A DNA stretch of 64,000 nucleotides from Gammaproteobacteria bacterium (lineage in GTDB: Bacteria; Pseudomonadota; Gammaproteobacteria; Pseudomonadales; Halieaceae), in assembly GCA_024742415.1 (NCBI GenBank), contig JANSYN010000004.1:62001-126000 (forward strand). Direction: 5' to 3'. Shown here piece after piece: positions 39,514 to 50,488 of this stretch. How positions within the stretch are numbered: the first letter of the stretch is position 1; each line of letters starts with the position of its first letter. The notes beneath the pieces were generated by a model. It did no database searches. It was not told the DNA's origin and worked only from the letters and a program-made list of their open reading frames with translations. The translations under genes and the position numbers were made by a program.

Positions 39514-39561
39514 TTGCATATTGAAGGCCCCCGGATGAGGGGGAACAGAGGAGATACAACA

Positions 39562-40419
39562 ATGTCTGCAGCACAGGTGAAAGAATTACGTGAGCGCACG
39601 GGCCTGGGTCTTTTGGAGTGTAAAAAGGCGCTGGCAGCCGCCGATGGTGATATTGAGCTGGCGATCGAAGAGCTGCGCAAGTCCAGTGGCATGAAGGCGG
39701 CGAAAAAAGCAGGCCGCACAGCCGCTGATGGCGTCGTCGCTGCGCGCGTTGCAGATGATGGCAGCTACGGTGTGTTGGTCGAGGTGAACAGTGAGACGGA
39801 TTTTGTTGCCCGCGATGAGAATTTCCTGCGCTTTGTAGAAGCCGTTGTCGCAGCGGCTTTTGACAGCCGCCAGACCGATGTCGCGCAGTTGATGGCCGGC
39901 GATCTGGAGTCAGCGCGCGAGGCGCTGGTGCAGAAGATCGGCGAGAACATCAGTGTGCGCCGCATCGACCTGGTGACGGCGGATTCGGGCGTCGTGGGTG
40001 CCTACATTCACGGCAACAGCCGTATCGCTGTGTTGGTCGAACTGAGCGGTGGTGATCAGGACCTGGCCAAGGATGTGGCAATGCATGTCGCCGCAGTGAG
40101 CCCGCAGGTAGTGTCTCCCGAGGATATGCCTGAGGAATTGGTCGCCAAGGAGAAAGAAATCTTTACTGCCCAGGCGCAGGAATCAGGCAAGCCCGCAGAG
40201 ATCATTGAAAAAATGATCGGTGGGCGCATCAAGAAGTTCCTGGCCGAGAACAGCCTCAATGAGCAGGCCTTTGTTAAAGATCCGGATGTCACCGTTGGCA
40301 AGCTGGTGGCCAGTGCCGGCGCCACCGTGGCGTCGTTCTCGCGCTTTGAAGTCGGCGAAGGCATCGAAGTCGAGAAAGTGGATTTTGCCGATGAGGTGGC
40401 CGCCCAGCTCAAGGGCTAG
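39562..40419 (+). CDS. tsf: Translation elongation factor Ts
   Basis: Guanine nucleotide exchange factor for EF-Tu, 285 residues. It begins [20 protein letters not shown], the UBA-like N-terminal domain. [15 protein letters not shown] is the EF-Tu contact and family signature, and a duplicated core follows, ending in [16 protein letters not shown] 39562 has AGAGGAG upstream. The frame extends to 39514 without similarity. A strong terminator follows the stop. Confidence 0.98.
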   Translation: MSAAQVKELRERTGLGLLECKKALAAADGDIELAIEELRKSSGMKAAKKAGRTAADGVVAARVADDGSYGVLVEVNSETDFVARDENFLRFVEAVVAAAFDSRQTDVAQLMAGDLESAREALVQKIGENISVRRIDLVTADSGVVGAYIHGNSRIAVLVELSGGDQDLAKDVAMHVAAVSPQVVSPEDMPEELVAKEKEIFTAQAQESGKPAEIIEKMIGGRIKKFLAENSLNEQAFVKDPDVTVGKLVASAGATVASFSRFEVGEGIEVEKVDFADEVAAQLKG

Positions 40420-40434
40420 GGATCGACGACAGAA

Positions 40435-40458
40435 ACGGGGCCAGGGCCCCGTTTTTTT
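40435..40458 (+). terminator. Intrinsic terminator after tsf
   Basis: Seven base pairs (ACGGGGC/GCCCCGT) around a CAGG loop are followed by seven T residues. It separates the rpsB-tsf unit from pyrH, which therefore probably has its own promoter in 40459-40616. Confidence 0.92.
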
Positions 40459-40616
40459 ATGCCTGTACGATTCAGCTGGCCGACTGGCCAGAGCCTGGGC
40501 TTTTTCAAAGTCTGCGGAGGCCGGCCGACTGCCCCTGACAGCCAAAATTGCATTGCCCGCTAGGGCTGCGGGCCTTTGTCCTGTAAGATTGGGCGAGATT
40601 TTTCGGAGGACCACGT

Positions 40617-41342
40617 ATGGCCAAAGCTGCCGCAGACAGAAAATACAAGCGCATTCTGCTCAAGCTCTCGGGAGAAGCGTTAACCGGTAGGGAAAACTTT
40701 GGCATAGATCCTAAAATCCTCGACTCCATGGCCTTGGCGATAGGTCAGCTGGTCGGCATCGGCGTGCAGGTGGGCCTGGTAATTGGTGGCGGGAACCTGT
40801 TCCGCGGGGCTGCCCTGCAAGCCGCCGGCCTGGACCGCGTTACCGGCGATCATATGGGCATGCTTGCCACGGTCATGAACGCCCTGGCAATGCGTGATGC
40901 GCTGGAACGGTCAAACATCGCAACACAGGTGATGTCATCAATCCCGATGAGCGGCGTGGTGGATCACTACGATCGGCGCAAGGCGGTGCGTGCACTCATG
41001 AATGGCGATGTCGTCATTTTTGCCGCGGGCACCGGCAATCCTTTTTTCACCACTGATTCCTCGGCCTGCCTGCGCGGCATAGAAATTGGTGCCGAGATAG
41101 TGCTCAAGGCGACGAAAGTCGATGGCGTGTATTCTGCAGACCCGATGAAATTTGAAGATGCGATCAAATATGATCGACTGACGTACGACGAAGTGTTGGA
41201 CAAGAAACTGGAAGTGATGGACCTGACGGCGATATGCCTGTGTCGCGACCATGACATGCCGGTTCGCGTTTTTGAAATGGAAAAGCCCGGCGCTTTGCTC
41301 AACATTGTGCAGGGCGTTGAAGAGGGCACTTTGATTGAGTAG
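40617..41342 (+). CDS. pyrH: UMP kinase
   Basis: Hexameric amino-acid-kinase-fold UMP kinase making UDP, 241 residues. [14 protein letters not shown] is the phosphate-binding start. [11 protein letters not shown] binds UMP, and [19 protein letters not shown] and [18 protein letters not shown] are diagnostic. CGGAGGA lies before the ATG. PyrH is usually inhibited by UTP and activated by GTP. frr follows after 27 bases, the universal pyrH-frr pair. Confidence 0.98.
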   Translation: MAKAAADRKYKRILLKLSGEALTGRENFGIDPKILDSMALAIGQLVGIGVQVGLVIGGGNLFRGAALQAAGLDRVTGDHMGMLATVMNALAMRDALERSNIATQVMSSIPMSGVVDHYDRRKAVRALMNGDVVIFAAGTGNPFFTTDSSACLRGIEIGAEIVLKATKVDGVYSADPMKFEDAIKYDRLTYDEVLDKKLEVMDLTAICLCRDHDMPVRVFEMEKPGALLNIVQGVEEGTLIE

Positions 41343-41369
41343 CCCCGGCCAGTGTAAGAGGAGCCCAGA

Positions 41370-41927
41370 GTGATCAACGATATCAAAGAAGAAGCCGCCC
41401 AGCGCATGGAGAAAACCCTGGAAGCGCTGGGGCACAATTTTAACAAGATCCGAACCGGACGCGCGCACCCCAGCCTGCTCGATGGCCTCAAGATCGAGTA
41501 CTACGGCGCGGACACGCCGCTGAACCAGGTTGCCAACGTCAACGTTGAGGATGCCAGAACGCTGTCGCTGACGGTCTGGGACAAGTCCATGATCCCCGAG
41601 GTGGAAAAAGCCATCATGAAATCCGATCTGGGTCTTAACCCCAGTACGGCGGGAGAAGTGATTCGTATCGCCATGCCGATGCTGACCCAGGAAACGCGCA
41701 AGGGCTTCACCAAGCAGGCTCGCAACGAGGCCGAGGCTGCGCGGGTCTCAGTGCGCAACGCGCGGCGCGATGCGATGGCGATGCTCAAGGAACTGGTGAA
41801 GGACAAGGAAATCAGTGAAGACGATGAGCGTCGCGGCCAGGAAGAAGTGCAGAAGCTCACCGATGCATTTGTCGCCAGGATCGAAAAACAACTGGCGGAG
41901 AAAGAAGCAGACCTGATGGAAATCTGA
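41370..41927 (+). CDS. frr: Ribosome recycling factor
   Basis: Splits post-termination ribosomes together with EF-G. The 185-residue protein has [48 protein letters not shown]-type sequence, and the C-terminal helical bundle [24 protein letters not shown] 41370 is preceded by AGGAG at good spacing. Length matches the family exactly. Confidence 0.98.
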   Translation: MINDIKEEAAQRMEKTLEALGHNFNKIRTGRAHPSLLDGLKIEYYGADTPLNQVANVNVEDARTLSLTVWDKSMIPEVEKAIMKSDLGLNPSTAGEVIRIAMPMLTQETRKGFTKQARNEAEAARVSVRNARRDAMAMLKELVKDKEISEDDERRGQEEVQKLTDAFVARIEKQLAEKEADLMEI

Positions 41928-41983
41928 CGCTGCCCGTTCGCGCACTATACCTATAACAACGCAAGTACCACACCGGTAACGGC

Positions 41984-42727
41984 ATGAGCATGATTGTACC
42001 AAAACACGTTGCCATCATTATGGACGGCAATAATCGCTGGGCGAAGCGCTCGGGCTTGCCCGGGCCTGCGGGGCATCGTGCCGGTGTTGAGGCCGTCAGG
42101 GGAGTGCTCAAGGCGTGCCAGAGTCATGGGGTCGAGGTGCTTACCCTGTTTGCGTTTAGCAGCGAGAACTGGGGCAGGCCACTGCCCGAGGTGCGCGCGC
42201 TGCTGGCACTGCTGTCCCGCTACCTGCGCAATGAAGTCAAGCAACTGCACAAGGACGGCATCAGGTTGCGGTTTATAGGCCAGCGCGAGAAATTCAGTCC
42301 GCGCTTGCAGCACCTGATGCAGCAGTCAGAAAACCTTACGCGCGATAATGACCGCGCCACTGTGGTGATTGCCGTCGACTACGGCGGCCAGTGGGATATC
42401 ACGCAGGCAGCGCGAACACTCGCCGAACAGGTTGAGCGCGGTGAGCTTCGGGCGCAGGATATCAGCGTTGAAATGATCGACCAGAACATATCCATCAGTG
42501 ACCTGCCGCGGCCGGACCTGTGCATTCGTACCGGCGGTGACGCGCGCATCAGTAACTTCATGCTGTGGCATTTCGCGTATAGCGAATTGTATTTCACTGA
42601 GACCCTGTGGCCCGATTTTGGAGAGCTCGAGTTTGCCCGTGCACTGGAAGACTACAGTCAGCGCGAACGCCGCTTTGGTGTCCGTGCCGCAGAAGATCTT
42701 GTCTCGGGCGGAGAAAACAATGCTTAG
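41984..42727 (+). CDS. uppS: Undecaprenyl diphosphate synthase
   Basis: cis-Prenyltransferase that makes the C55 lipid carrier precursor for peptidoglycan. The 247-residue protein begins VPKHVAIIMDGNNRWAKRSG, with the catalytic Asp at D14. It has FAFSSENWGRP, VVIAVDYGGQWDI and the C-terminal RPDLCIRTGGDARISNFMLW and FTETLWPDF signatures. It overlaps cdsA by eight bases. Confidence 0.98.
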   Translation: MSMIVPKHVAIIMDGNNRWAKRSGLPGPAGHRAGVEAVRGVLKACQSHGVEVLTLFAFSSENWGRPLPEVRALLALLSRYLRNEVKQLHKDGIRLRFIGQREKFSPRLQHLMQQSENLTRDNDRATVVIAVDYGGQWDITQAARTLAEQVERGELRAQDISVEMIDQNISISDLPRPDLCIRTGGDARISNFMLWHFAYSELYFTETLWPDFGELEFARALEDYSQRERRFGVRAAEDLVSGGENNA

Positions 42728-43559
42728 GCAGCGCGTCATCACTGGCGTGACCATGGTGGTTTTGTTTCTGGCAGCGCTGGCATTTCTGCCGCTGGTGGGC
42801 CTGGCGGTGTTGTTTGCGGTGCTGGTCAGCCTGGGCGCCTGGGAGTGGTCGCGTCTGGCGGGTCTTGATGCGCCGGTGTTGCGCGCTTTGTACGTGGGTG
42901 TAACGGCCGCGTGCTGTGCTGCGCTGTTTGTGGTGTGCGAACTGGCCGGCCAGCCCGCGCGTGATGAGGTGCAACCCTTCCTTGGCTTTGCCGGATTCTG
43001 GTGGTCGTTTGCGCTGCTGTGGATAAAAGGGTATCCCAGTAGCGCGGTATTCTGGCGCACTCGCGTGATGCGCGGCCTGATGGGCCTGCTGATTCTTGTG
43101 CCTGCATGGTTGGCTGCTGTGTACTTGCTCAGTTTTCCCCGTGGCGGCGGTTTACTGTTGGTCATGGTCCTGATTGTCGTGGCCGCCGACGTGGGCGCCT
43201 ATTTTACCGGCAAGGCCTTTGGTAAACACCAGTTGGCGGCGGCGGTCAGCCCGAAGAAAACCTGGGAGGGCTTCTGGGGTGGCGCTGCTGCCTGCAGCAC
43301 GTTGGCTGTGCTTTTCTGGATCATGTTGCCAAACCAGATAGCGCACCTGAGCCTTGGGGCGATAGTCGCGGTAACATTGGCGACTTCGATGGCCTCTGTA
43401 GTGGGTGACTTGACGGTGAGTATGGTCAAACGCCAAAGCGGCGTGAAAGACAGCGGCACCTTGCTGCCCGGCCACGGCGGTATTCTCGATCGCCTGGATT
43501 CACTGTGTGCGGCCGCGCCGGTGTTTGTGCTGGGCCTGTTGCTTGCGGGGTGGCAGTAA
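42720..43559 (+). CDS. cdsA: Phosphatidate cytidylyltransferase
   Basis: Polytopic inner-membrane enzyme making CDP-diacylglycerol from phosphatidate and CTP. The 279-residue protein has about eight hydrophobic helices and the family signature [29 protein letters not shown] near the C-terminus, with metal-binding aspartates. [19 protein letters not shown] and [12 protein letters not shown] come before it. ATG 42720 lies inside the 3' end of uppS, indicating translational coupling. The stop overlaps the dxr start. Confidence 0.97.
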   Translation: MLRQRVITGVTMVVLFLAALAFLPLVGLAVLFAVLVSLGAWEWSRLAGLDAPVLRALYVGVTAACCAALFVVCELAGQPARDEVQPFLGFAGFWWSFALLWIKGYPSSAVFWRTRVMRGLMGLLILVPAWLAAVYLLSFPRGGGLLLVMVLIVVAADVGAYFTGKAFGKHQLAAAVSPKKTWEGFWGGAAACSTLAVLFWIMLPNQIAHLSLGAIVAVTLATSMASVVGDLTVSMVKRQSGVKDSGTLLPGHGGILDRLDSLCAAAPVFVLGLLLAGWQ

Positions 43560-44773
43560 TGTCTGCCGTGCGCCGCAGTGTCAGCGTGCTGGGATCGACC
43601 GGTTCCATCGGCGTAAACACGCTCGATGTGTTGCGCCAGCATCCGCAGGCCTACAATGTCTACGCCCTGGCCGCGCACTCGTCCGTGGCAGCCCTGGCGC
43701 AGCAGTGCCTGGAATTTCAGCCGCAATTTGCGGTGATGGTCGATGACGACGCCGCGGCAGCACTGGAGCGACAGCTTCATGGAAGCTGCGATACGCGCGT
43801 TCTCGGCGGGCCCGCTGCGCTGGAAGAAATCGCCAGTGCCGATGGCGTAGACGTAGTAATGGCCGCGATTGTGGGTGCAGCTGGCCTGCCGTCCACTCTG
43901 GCCGCAGCGCAGGCCGGCAAGACTATTCTGCTGGCGAACAAGGAATCCCTGGTAATGGGTGGGCACCTGTTGATGGCGGCGGTGCGCGCCTGCGGTGCAA
44001 CGCTATTGCCGATTGATAGCGAACACAACGCCATCTTCCAATGTATGCCCGTTGATGCCGGTGGCGTACCGTCGAAAAAAGGCATCAGTAAGGTCCTGCT
44101 GACCGCCTCGGGCGGCCCCTTCAGGACCTGGACAACGCAGCAGATGCAGCAGGCGACGCCGGACCAGGCCTGCGCGCATCCAAACTGGTCAATGGGTCGT
44201 AAAATCAGTGTGGACTCGGCGAGCCTGATGAACAAGGGGCTGGAACTTATCGAAGCCTGCTGGATTTTTGATCTGCAGGCACAGGATGTAGAGGTGGTCG
44301 TGCACCCCCAGAGTATTATTCACTCCATGGTGCAGTATGTGGATGGGTCGGTATTGGCGCAGTTGGGCAATCCCGATATGCGTACGCCGATTGCCTACGG
44401 CCTGGGGTGGCCCGCGCGACTCGCCTCGGGCGTCGCTCCGCTGGATCTTGTGGCAACGGCACAACTGAACTTCGAAGAGCCCGATGAGGCCCGCTTTCCC
44501 TGTTTAAGGCTGGCGCGCGAGAGCGTGGAAGCAGGTGGTACGGCCATGGCGGTGTGCAATGCGGCCAATGAGGTGGCCGTGGCGGCGTTTCTGGATGGAG
44601 CAATCCGGTTCACTGATCTGCCGGTGGTCATAGAACGAACGCTGGAGCGTGTTACAGTGGCGGAACCGACCGACCTCGTGGTGGTCGAACTGGCTGACAA
44701 GCAGGCCAGGGCAACTGCCGCGGCGATATTGGCCGAATTGGGCGGCATCACTCATAACGCGCAACAGCATTGA
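43559..44773 (+). CDS. dxr: 1-deoxy-D-xylulose 5-phosphate reductoisomerase
   Basis: Second enzyme of the MEP isoprenoid pathway, NADPH-dependent. The 404-residue protein has the cofactor loop LGSTGSIG (11-18). [23 protein letters not shown] (metal Asp and Glu) and LTASGGPFR follow, as does [21 protein letters not shown]-type substrate-binding sequence. The start overlaps the cdsA stop (TAATG), and the stop overlaps rseP (TGATG). Confidence 0.98.
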   Translation: MSAVRRSVSVLGSTGSIGVNTLDVLRQHPQAYNVYALAAHSSVAALAQQCLEFQPQFAVMVDDDAAAALERQLHGSCDTRVLGGPAALEEIASADGVDVVMAAIVGAAGLPSTLAAAQAGKTILLANKESLVMGGHLLMAAVRACGATLLPIDSEHNAIFQCMPVDAGGVPSKKGISKVLLTASGGPFRTWTTQQMQQATPDQACAHPNWSMGRKISVDSASLMNKGLELIEACWIFDLQAQDVEVVVHPQSIIHSMVQYVDGSVLAQLGNPDMRTPIAYGLGWPARLASGVAPLDLVATAQLNFEEPDEARFPCLRLARESVEAGGTAMAVCNAANEVAVAAFLDGAIRFTDLPVVIERTLERVTVAEPTDLVVVELADKQARATAAAILAELGGITHNAQQH

Positions 44774-46131
44774 TGGATATTCTTTATACAATACTGATTA
44801 CCCTGGCGACCCTGGCGTTGCTGGTGGCAATCCACGAGTACGGTCACTTCTGGGTGGCGCGGCGCTGTGGTGTGCACGTCTTGCGCTTTTCGATCGGTTT
44901 TGGCAAAGCGCTTTATACCTGGCGCGATCGTCGGGGCACGGAATACTGCATTGCCGCGATTCCCCTGGGTGGCTATGTGAAAATGCTGGGTGAACATACC
45001 GCTGATGATATTCCCGCAGAGCAGCTCGATGGCGCCTTTGATCGCAAGCCCGTACTGCAGCGCATTGCCATCGTCAGCGCAGGGCCGCTGGCCAATCTGG
45101 CACTGGCGGTTGTCGCCTACTGGTTCCTGTATCTCTCGGGTGAATCAGGCTACGTGCCTATCGTTGATCGCGTCGAGCCGGAGTCAGTAGCCGAGCTGGC
45201 CGGGCTGCAGCCCGGCGAGGAAATCGTCGCGGTTGACGGCGTTGAAACCCCCACCTGGCAGGCACTGAACTTTCGCCTGCTCGACAGGATCGGCGACACC
45301 GGCACGCTGCGTCTGAGTGTCAAGTACCCCGGCACGGACCTGATCACCGAAAAGGAAGCGCCGATAGATCACTGGCTGTACGCCCAGGAGAAGCCCGATT
45401 TGCTGGGCGGCCTTGGCGTGCGCCTGTACACGCCTGATTTTGAGCCGCTGATTGGCGAAGTGCTGCCGGGCAGCCCCGCTGCGAGCGCGGGTCTCAAGGC
45501 TGGCGATTTGCTGCTGTCGGCCGACGGTATCGCCATGCCCCTGTGGAACGACTGGGTGGATTACGTGCGCGCGCGACCAGGCCAGACGGTCGAGCTGGAA
45601 GTGGCGCGTGACGGGCAGCGCCTGGTGCTGTACGTCGTGCCGAAACTGACGGTGATCGAAAGCGGCGAACAGATCGGTCGTGTTGGCGTCGGCGTGGCGC
45701 CACCGGAGATGCCCGAGGAATTGATCCGCCGTTATCAGCGCGGCCCGTTGGAGGCACTGGGCGCGGCGGTTGTGCGCACGGGCGAGCTGACGGTGTTTAC
45801 GCTGGAATCCATCTACAAAATGCTCACCGGGTTAATTTCACCCAAGAATCTCAGTGGTCCAATCACGATTGCCCAGGTCGCTACTGCCTCTGCAGAGTCG
45901 GGTTTCGAATCGTACATTGGTTTCCTCGCCCTGCTCAGTGTGAGCCTGGGTGTGCTCAATCTGTTGCCTATTCCGGTACTGGATGGCGGTCACCTGCTGT
46001 TTTATACCGTCGAGCTATTGGCTGGACGGCCTGTACCTGAGAAAATACAGGCCCTTGGTTACCAGATGGGGCTGTTTTTGGTGCTGGGGATAATGGTGTT
46101 GGCCCTCTATAACGATATTGCGCGCCTGTAG
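44773..46131 (+). CDS. rseP: Site-2 protease RseP
   Basis: Intramembrane zinc protease that cleaves anti-sigma factors and clears signal peptides. The 452-residue protein has the zinc site HEYGH (H21, E22, H25) in TM1. Two PDZ domains cover about residues 115-190 and 205-290, and LPIPVLDGGHL carries the third ligand D404. TM helices at the C-terminus complete the four-TM topology. ATG 44773 overlaps the dxr stop. A TTG one codon earlier is also in frame. Confidence 0.97.
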   Translation: MDILYTILITLATLALLVAIHEYGHFWVARRCGVHVLRFSIGFGKALYTWRDRRGTEYCIAAIPLGGYVKMLGEHTADDIPAEQLDGAFDRKPVLQRIAIVSAGPLANLALAVVAYWFLYLSGESGYVPIVDRVEPESVAELAGLQPGEEIVAVDGVETPTWQALNFRLLDRIGDTGTLRLSVKYPGTDLITEKEAPIDHWLYAQEKPDLLGGLGVRLYTPDFEPLIGEVLPGSPAASAGLKAGDLLLSADGIAMPLWNDWVDYVRARPGQTVELEVARDGQRLVLYVVPKLTVIESGEQIGRVGVGVAPPEMPEELIRRYQRGPLEALGAAVVRTGELTVFTLESIYKMLTGLISPKNLSGPITIAQVATASAESGFESYIGFLALLSVSLGVLNLLPIPVLDGGHLLFYTVELLAGRPVPEKIQALGYQMGLFLVLGIMVLALYNDIARL

Positions 46132-46207
46132 TGCTGCGGTGCATTCGAGTTCTCATCGAATGCACCGCGGGTGGCTACCAGGCCTGCAACCAGCGGTTGA
46201 GTGAATT

Positions 46208-48787
46208 TTGATAAAACGCATGCCCAAATGGCCGCTACTGGCCCTCGTGCTCGTTGCACAGATGGCGGTCGCACAGACTTTCATCATCTCTGATATTCGC
46301 GTCGAGGGTCTGCAGCGTATTTCCCCCGGCAGCGTTTTTGCTGCGCTGCCTGTAGGTGTGGGCGACCTCGTCGATGCACGCCTTGTTCGCGAGTCCTCGC
46401 GCAGTCTGTTTGCCACGGGCAACTTCGATGATATTCGCATAGGAAGAGACGGCAACGTGCTGGTCGTGATGGTGACCGAACGCCCAAGTATCAGCGAGAT
46501 CAACATCGACGGTAACAAGGCCATCGAGACCGAAGCACTGCTTGATGGCCTCAAGGGTGCCGGGCTTGCGGTCGGGCAGGTGTTTCAGCGCTCGACGCTG
46601 GAAGGGATGCAACTGGAACTGCAGCGCCAGTACGTGCAGCAGGGTCGCTATGATGCCTTTATCGAGACGGAAGTTATTCCTGAGCCCAGAAACCGGGTAA
46701 CGGTGAACATTGATGTGGAGGAGGGCGAGGTCGCCGCCATCAAGCACATCAACGTCGTGGGTAATACGGTCTTTGACGATGAAGAACTGACCGACCTGTT
46801 TGCCCTGAAAACTACCGGCTGGTTCTCCTTTTTCACCAACGATGACAAGTACTCCCGGGAGAAGCTCACCGGGGATCTGGAGGCGCTCAGTTCCTATTAC
46901 ATGGACCGCGGCTATTTACAGTTCCGCATCGATTCCACGCAGGTCTCCGTGTCACCCAACAAGGAAGCGGTGTACATCACTGCCAACGTCAGCGAGGGTG
47001 AAAAGTATTCTGTGAGCGCTGTGGATCTGTCCGGTGACCTGGTACTGCCGGAGAGCGATTTGCAGCGCTTCCTGCTCGTCTCTGAAGGTCAAACCTTTTC
47101 GCAGCAGCTGGTCACCTCAACCGAAGAGTACCTTACCCGTCGCCTGGGCAATGAAGGGTACAGTTTTGCCAAGGTTACCGGTATCCCGGAGATCAACGAA
47201 GAGGACAAAACGGTCTCCATGAAGTTCTTCGTGGATCCGGGTAAGCGTACCTATGTGCGCAGGATCAATTTTGAGGGTAACGACAAAACCGTGGATGACG
47301 TGCTGCGCCGCGAGATGCGCCAGATGGAGAGCGCTCCTGCATCGGCTGCCGCCATTGAACAGTCGCGGGTACGACTGGAACGTCTGGGCTTCTTCAGCCG
47401 AGCAACGGTCGAGACACCTGAGGTGCCCGGTCACGATGATCTTATTGACGTGGATTTTGTCGTTGAGGAGCAATCTTCGGGCAGTATCGGTGCCAGCATC
47501 GGTTTTGCGCAGGATGCCGGCCTGATACTCGGGGTGAATCTTCAGCAGGACAACTTCATGGGTACCGGCAAGCGCGTGGGCATTGGCCTGAATTCCTCGC
47601 GCTTTCAGGATGTTTACAACTTCAGTTATACCAATCCGTACTACACAGAGGATGGTGTCAGTCGCGGGTTCAACGTGTTCTATCGCTCCACGGACCTGGA
47701 TGAGGTCAACGTCGCCAGCTACAGTACCAATACCCTGGGCGCGGCAATCAACTTCGGATATCCCATCAAAGAGACCGAGCGTCTTGGCTTCAGCTTTGGC
47801 GTGTCCAATACTGAAATCAACACCGGCCGTTTTGCGGTACAGGAGATTCAGGCCAGTCCGCGTTTGATCGACGGCATTGACTTCTGGTTTGATTCAACAC
47901 GCCTGGATGACGGCACCTTTGCTGCGGTGGAAGAACTGAACGCCCTGTCTACCCTGCCGCCTGAGTATCTGGTGCCACCCGAGAATACCGGCTTCCTCGA
48001 TGAAAATGGCGATGAGTTCCTGAACTGGACGATTACCAGCAGCTGGACGCAATCCACACTGAACCGTGGTCGTTTTGCGACGCGGGGCGCCGCGCAGTCG
48101 GTGGCGCTCGAAGTGTCGATGCCAGCATCTGACCTGGAGTTTTATAAACTGACCTACCGTGGGGAAATCTATTTCCCGGTTCCGCTGCTGGATACCTGGA
48201 GCCTGCGCGTGCGTACTGAACTGGGCTACGGTGACGGTTACGGTGACACCACCGAGCTGCCGTTTTACGAGCACTTTTTTGCCGGGGGTTTTGGCTCCGT
48301 GCGCGGTTACGAGGCCAACACCCTTGGGCCGCGCAGTACACCGGCCAATGAATACGAATTCCGCCAGCCGGCGGTTGAGATCGACGAGAACGGCAATGCC
48401 ACGGCTTTGGGTAATGAGATCGGCTATTCCGCAGTGGATGACAGCCTGGTGGTGCGCCCCGTTCCCGATAACCCGGATCCGTTTGGCGGCAATATCCTGA
48501 TGGAGGGCAGCGCCGAGCTGATATTCCCCGTGCCGTTTGTGAAGAACCAGTCGCAGCTGCGTTCGGCCTTTTTCTTTGACTGGGGCAACGTGTTTGATGA
48601 TAACTGCCGATCCACCCAGCAGAACTGTTTCGATATAGACCTCAGCGAACTGCGCTATTCGGTGGGGGTCGGGGTCACCTGGATCACTGGTTTCGGCCCG
48701 ATGACCTTCAGTCTCGCCAAACCGCTGAATGAAGGGGAATTCGATGAGGACGAAGTCTTCCAGTTCACCCTGGGCAGGGGCTTTTAG
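46208..48787 (+). CDS. bamA: Outer membrane protein assembly factor BamA
   Basis: Omp85 protein that inserts beta-barrel proteins into the outer membrane. The 859-residue precursor has a signal peptide (LLALVLVAQMAVAQ) and five POTRA domains (about 24-430), beginning FIISDIRVEGLQRISPGSV. The 16-strand barrel contains the GFGSVRGYEANTLGP lock motif and ends with the C-terminal aromatic residue in TLGRGF. A TTG at 46208 gives the more typical basic signal start. ATG 46220 is the alternative, and neither has a clear ribosome site. skp follows after 123 bases. Confidence 0.97.
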   Translation: MIKRMPKWPLLALVLVAQMAVAQTFIISDIRVEGLQRISPGSVFAALPVGVGDLVDARLVRESSRSLFATGNFDDIRIGRDGNVLVVMVTERPSISEINIDGNKAIETEALLDGLKGAGLAVGQVFQRSTLEGMQLELQRQYVQQGRYDAFIETEVIPEPRNRVTVNIDVEEGEVAAIKHINVVGNTVFDDEELTDLFALKTTGWFSFFTNDDKYSREKLTGDLEALSSYYMDRGYLQFRIDSTQVSVSPNKEAVYITANVSEGEKYSVSAVDLSGDLVLPESDLQRFLLVSEGQTFSQQLVTSTEEYLTRRLGNEGYSFAKVTGIPEINEEDKTVSMKFFVDPGKRTYVRRINFEGNDKTVDDVLRREMRQMESAPASAAAIEQSRVRLERLGFFSRATVETPEVPGHDDLIDVDFVVEEQSSGSIGASIGFAQDAGLILGVNLQQDNFMGTGKRVGIGLNSSRFQDVYNFSYTNPYYTEDGVSRGFNVFYRSTDLDEVNVASYSTNTLGAAINFGYPIKETERLGFSFGVSNTEINTGRFAVQEIQASPRLIDGIDFWFDSTRLDDGTFAAVEELNALSTLPPEYLVPPENTGFLDENGDEFLNWTITSSWTQSTLNRGRFATRGAAQSVALEVSMPASDLEFYKLTYRGEIYFPVPLLDTWSLRVRTELGYGDGYGDTTELPFYEHFFAGGFGSVRGYEANTLGPRSTPANEYEFRQPAVEIDENGNATALGNEIGYSAVDDSLVVRPVPDNPDPFGGNILMEGSAELIFPVPFVKNQSQLRSAFFFDWGNVFDDNCRSTQQNCFDIDLSELRYSVGVGVTWITGFGPMTFSLAKPLNEGEFDEDEVFQFTLGRGF

Positions 48788-48910
48788 CCCATTGGAGGCA
48801 GACGGCATCGGCGTGGCCTGGCAGCAGTGTCCTGCGCACCGCCTGGAAACAATTTTTCAAACTGCCACTTGGCTAGCGCCTGTGGCGTGATTTAACTACT
48901 GGAGACTACC

Positions 48911-49429
48911 GTGTTTAAACTAATCAAAGTCGCTTTCGTAATTGCCGCTCTTGCAATTCCCGGCGTGAGCCTGGCGCAGGGCAAGATCGCTGTCGTCGAT
49001 TTACAGGAGGCGATCCTGCAAACCGATCTCGCGCAGAAGCGCATGGGCCAGGTTCGCAGCCAGGACGACTACAAGGCCGACAAGTCCGAGTACGACAAAC
49101 TCAAGTCGGAATTCGAAGACCTCATGAAGAAATTCCAGAAAGACGCGGCGGTTATGAGCCAGGAACAGCAGGTGGCAGCGCGCAACAAGCTCGCCAGCAA
49201 GCAGGCTGATCTTGAGCACGTGACCGGCAAGCTGCAAAAAGCCGAGGCAGCGGCAGGGCAGGCCCTGTTGCAGGAAATGGCCCCGCGTGTACAGGTCGTG
49301 CTCAAGGAAATTATCGCGCAAGAGGGCATCGGCCTGTTATTGCAGCGTCAGTCGATCATTCACGCGGATGGTGGCTACAGCATCACGTCGAAAGTTACTG
49401 ACAAGCTGAACCAGATTATCGAGGAGTAG
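48911..49429 (+). CDS. skp: Periplasmic chaperone Skp (OmpH)
   Basis: Trimeric holdase for unfolded outer-membrane proteins. The 172-residue precursor has a signal peptide ending GVSLAQ, then [19 protein letters not shown] long coiled coil rich in Lys, Glu and Gln (about 55-125) forms the tentacles, and a return to the beta core carries [24 protein letters not shown] start with GGAG upstream. Position between bamA and lpxD is conserved. Confidence 0.95.
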   Translation: MFKLIKVAFVIAALAIPGVSLAQGKIAVVDLQEAILQTDLAQKRMGQVRSQDDYKADKSEYDKLKSEFEDLMKKFQKDAAVMSQEQQVAARNKLASKQADLEHVTGKLQKAEAAAGQALLQEMAPRVQVVLKEIIAQEGIGLLLQRQSIIHADGGYSITSKVTDKLNQIIEE

Positions 49430-49436
49430 TGCCAGC

Positions 49437-50483
49437 GTGTATTCACTGGCTGAACTGGCTGATCATTTGGGATTGGCCTTCACCGGTGATGCGCAGCTAA
49501 CGATCTCGGGCCTTGCGTCCCTGCGCTCAGCCGGGCCGCAAGACATCAGCTTCCTCAGCAATAAGAAGTACCTGACGCAACTGCAGTCGACCGCCGCCGC
49601 TGCGGTGATCCTCTCCCCGGAGTTTGCGCCTGTTTGTCCCACTGCCTGCCTGCTGGCGGACGATCCTTATCTCGCCCTGGCCAGCGCCTCTCGACTGTTT
49701 GATCCGTTTGCTGGCTGCGGTGGCATTGCGCCCGGTGTTGTCATCGGCGTCGCAGCAGGTGCGCACGTTGCCGCCGGCGCGCACGTACATTCGCAGGCGG
49801 CGGTTGCTGCTGGCGCGGTCGTAGAAGCCACGGCTGTGGTTGAGTGCGGCGCGGTTATCGCTGCGGGCGCCTATATCGGGCATCGCTGCAAAGTGGGCCC
49901 GGATTGCGTTGTACACCCCGGTGCCGTGCTGCACAGTAACGTGTCGCTGGGCCGTGGCTGTGTGGTGCATAGCCATGCTGTGATCGGCAGCGAGGGTTTT
50001 GGCTTTGCACGCTCCGCCCGGGGCTGGGAAAAAATCCATCAGCTGGGCGGTGTGCGCATTGGTGAGCGTGTGGAGATTGGTGCTTGCACCACCATTGACC
50101 GGGGCACGCTGGATGACACGGTGATCGAAGACGGAGTCATCATCGACAATCAGGTGCAGATTGGTCACAACTGCCATATTGGAGCCAACACGGCCATTGC
50201 CGGCTGCACAGGGCTGGCCGGGAGCAGCATTGTGGGTGCAAATTGCACGCTGGCCGGTGGAGTGGGTGTCGTGGGGCACGTGGAGATTTGTGATAACGTC
50301 CATGTAACCGGAATGACAATGGTGACGCGTTCGATCACCCGGCCCGGGTCCTATTCCTCGGGTACGCGAATGGAAGAAACAGCACCATGGAAGCGCAATG
50401 CGGTGCGCTTTTCGCAGCTTGAATCCATGGCCCGGAGGCTGGCAGCGTTGCAGGGCCGCCCCGATCACACGACAGAGGAATAA
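49437..50483 (+). CDS. lpxD: UDP-3-O-(3-hydroxyacyl)glucosamine N-acyltransferase
   Basis: Third enzyme of lipid A synthesis, adding a hydroxyacyl chain from ACP. The 348-residue protein has the uridine-binding N-terminal domain ([15 protein letters not shown]). A left-handed beta helix of hexapeptide repeats follows, with [30 protein letters not shown] and [17 protein letters not shown], which contains the catalytic His. The first helix turns are unusually Ala/Val/Gly-rich. GTG 49437 begins eight bases after the skp stop position. Confidence 0.97.
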   Translation: MYSLAELADHLGLAFTGDAQLTISGLASLRSAGPQDISFLSNKKYLTQLQSTAAAAVILSPEFAPVCPTACLLADDPYLALASASRLFDPFAGCGGIAPGVVIGVAAGAHVAAGAHVHSQAAVAAGAVVEATAVVECGAVIAAGAYIGHRCKVGPDCVVHPGAVLHSNVSLGRGCVVHSHAVIGSEGFGFARSARGWEKIHQLGGVRIGERVEIGACTTIDRGTLDDTVIEDGVIIDNQVQIGHNCHIGANTAIAGCTGLAGSSIVGANCTLAGGVGVVGHVEICDNVHVTGMTMVTRSITRPGSYSSGTRMEETAPWKRNAVRFSQLESMARRLAALQGRPDHTTEE

Positions 50484-50488
50484 ACATA

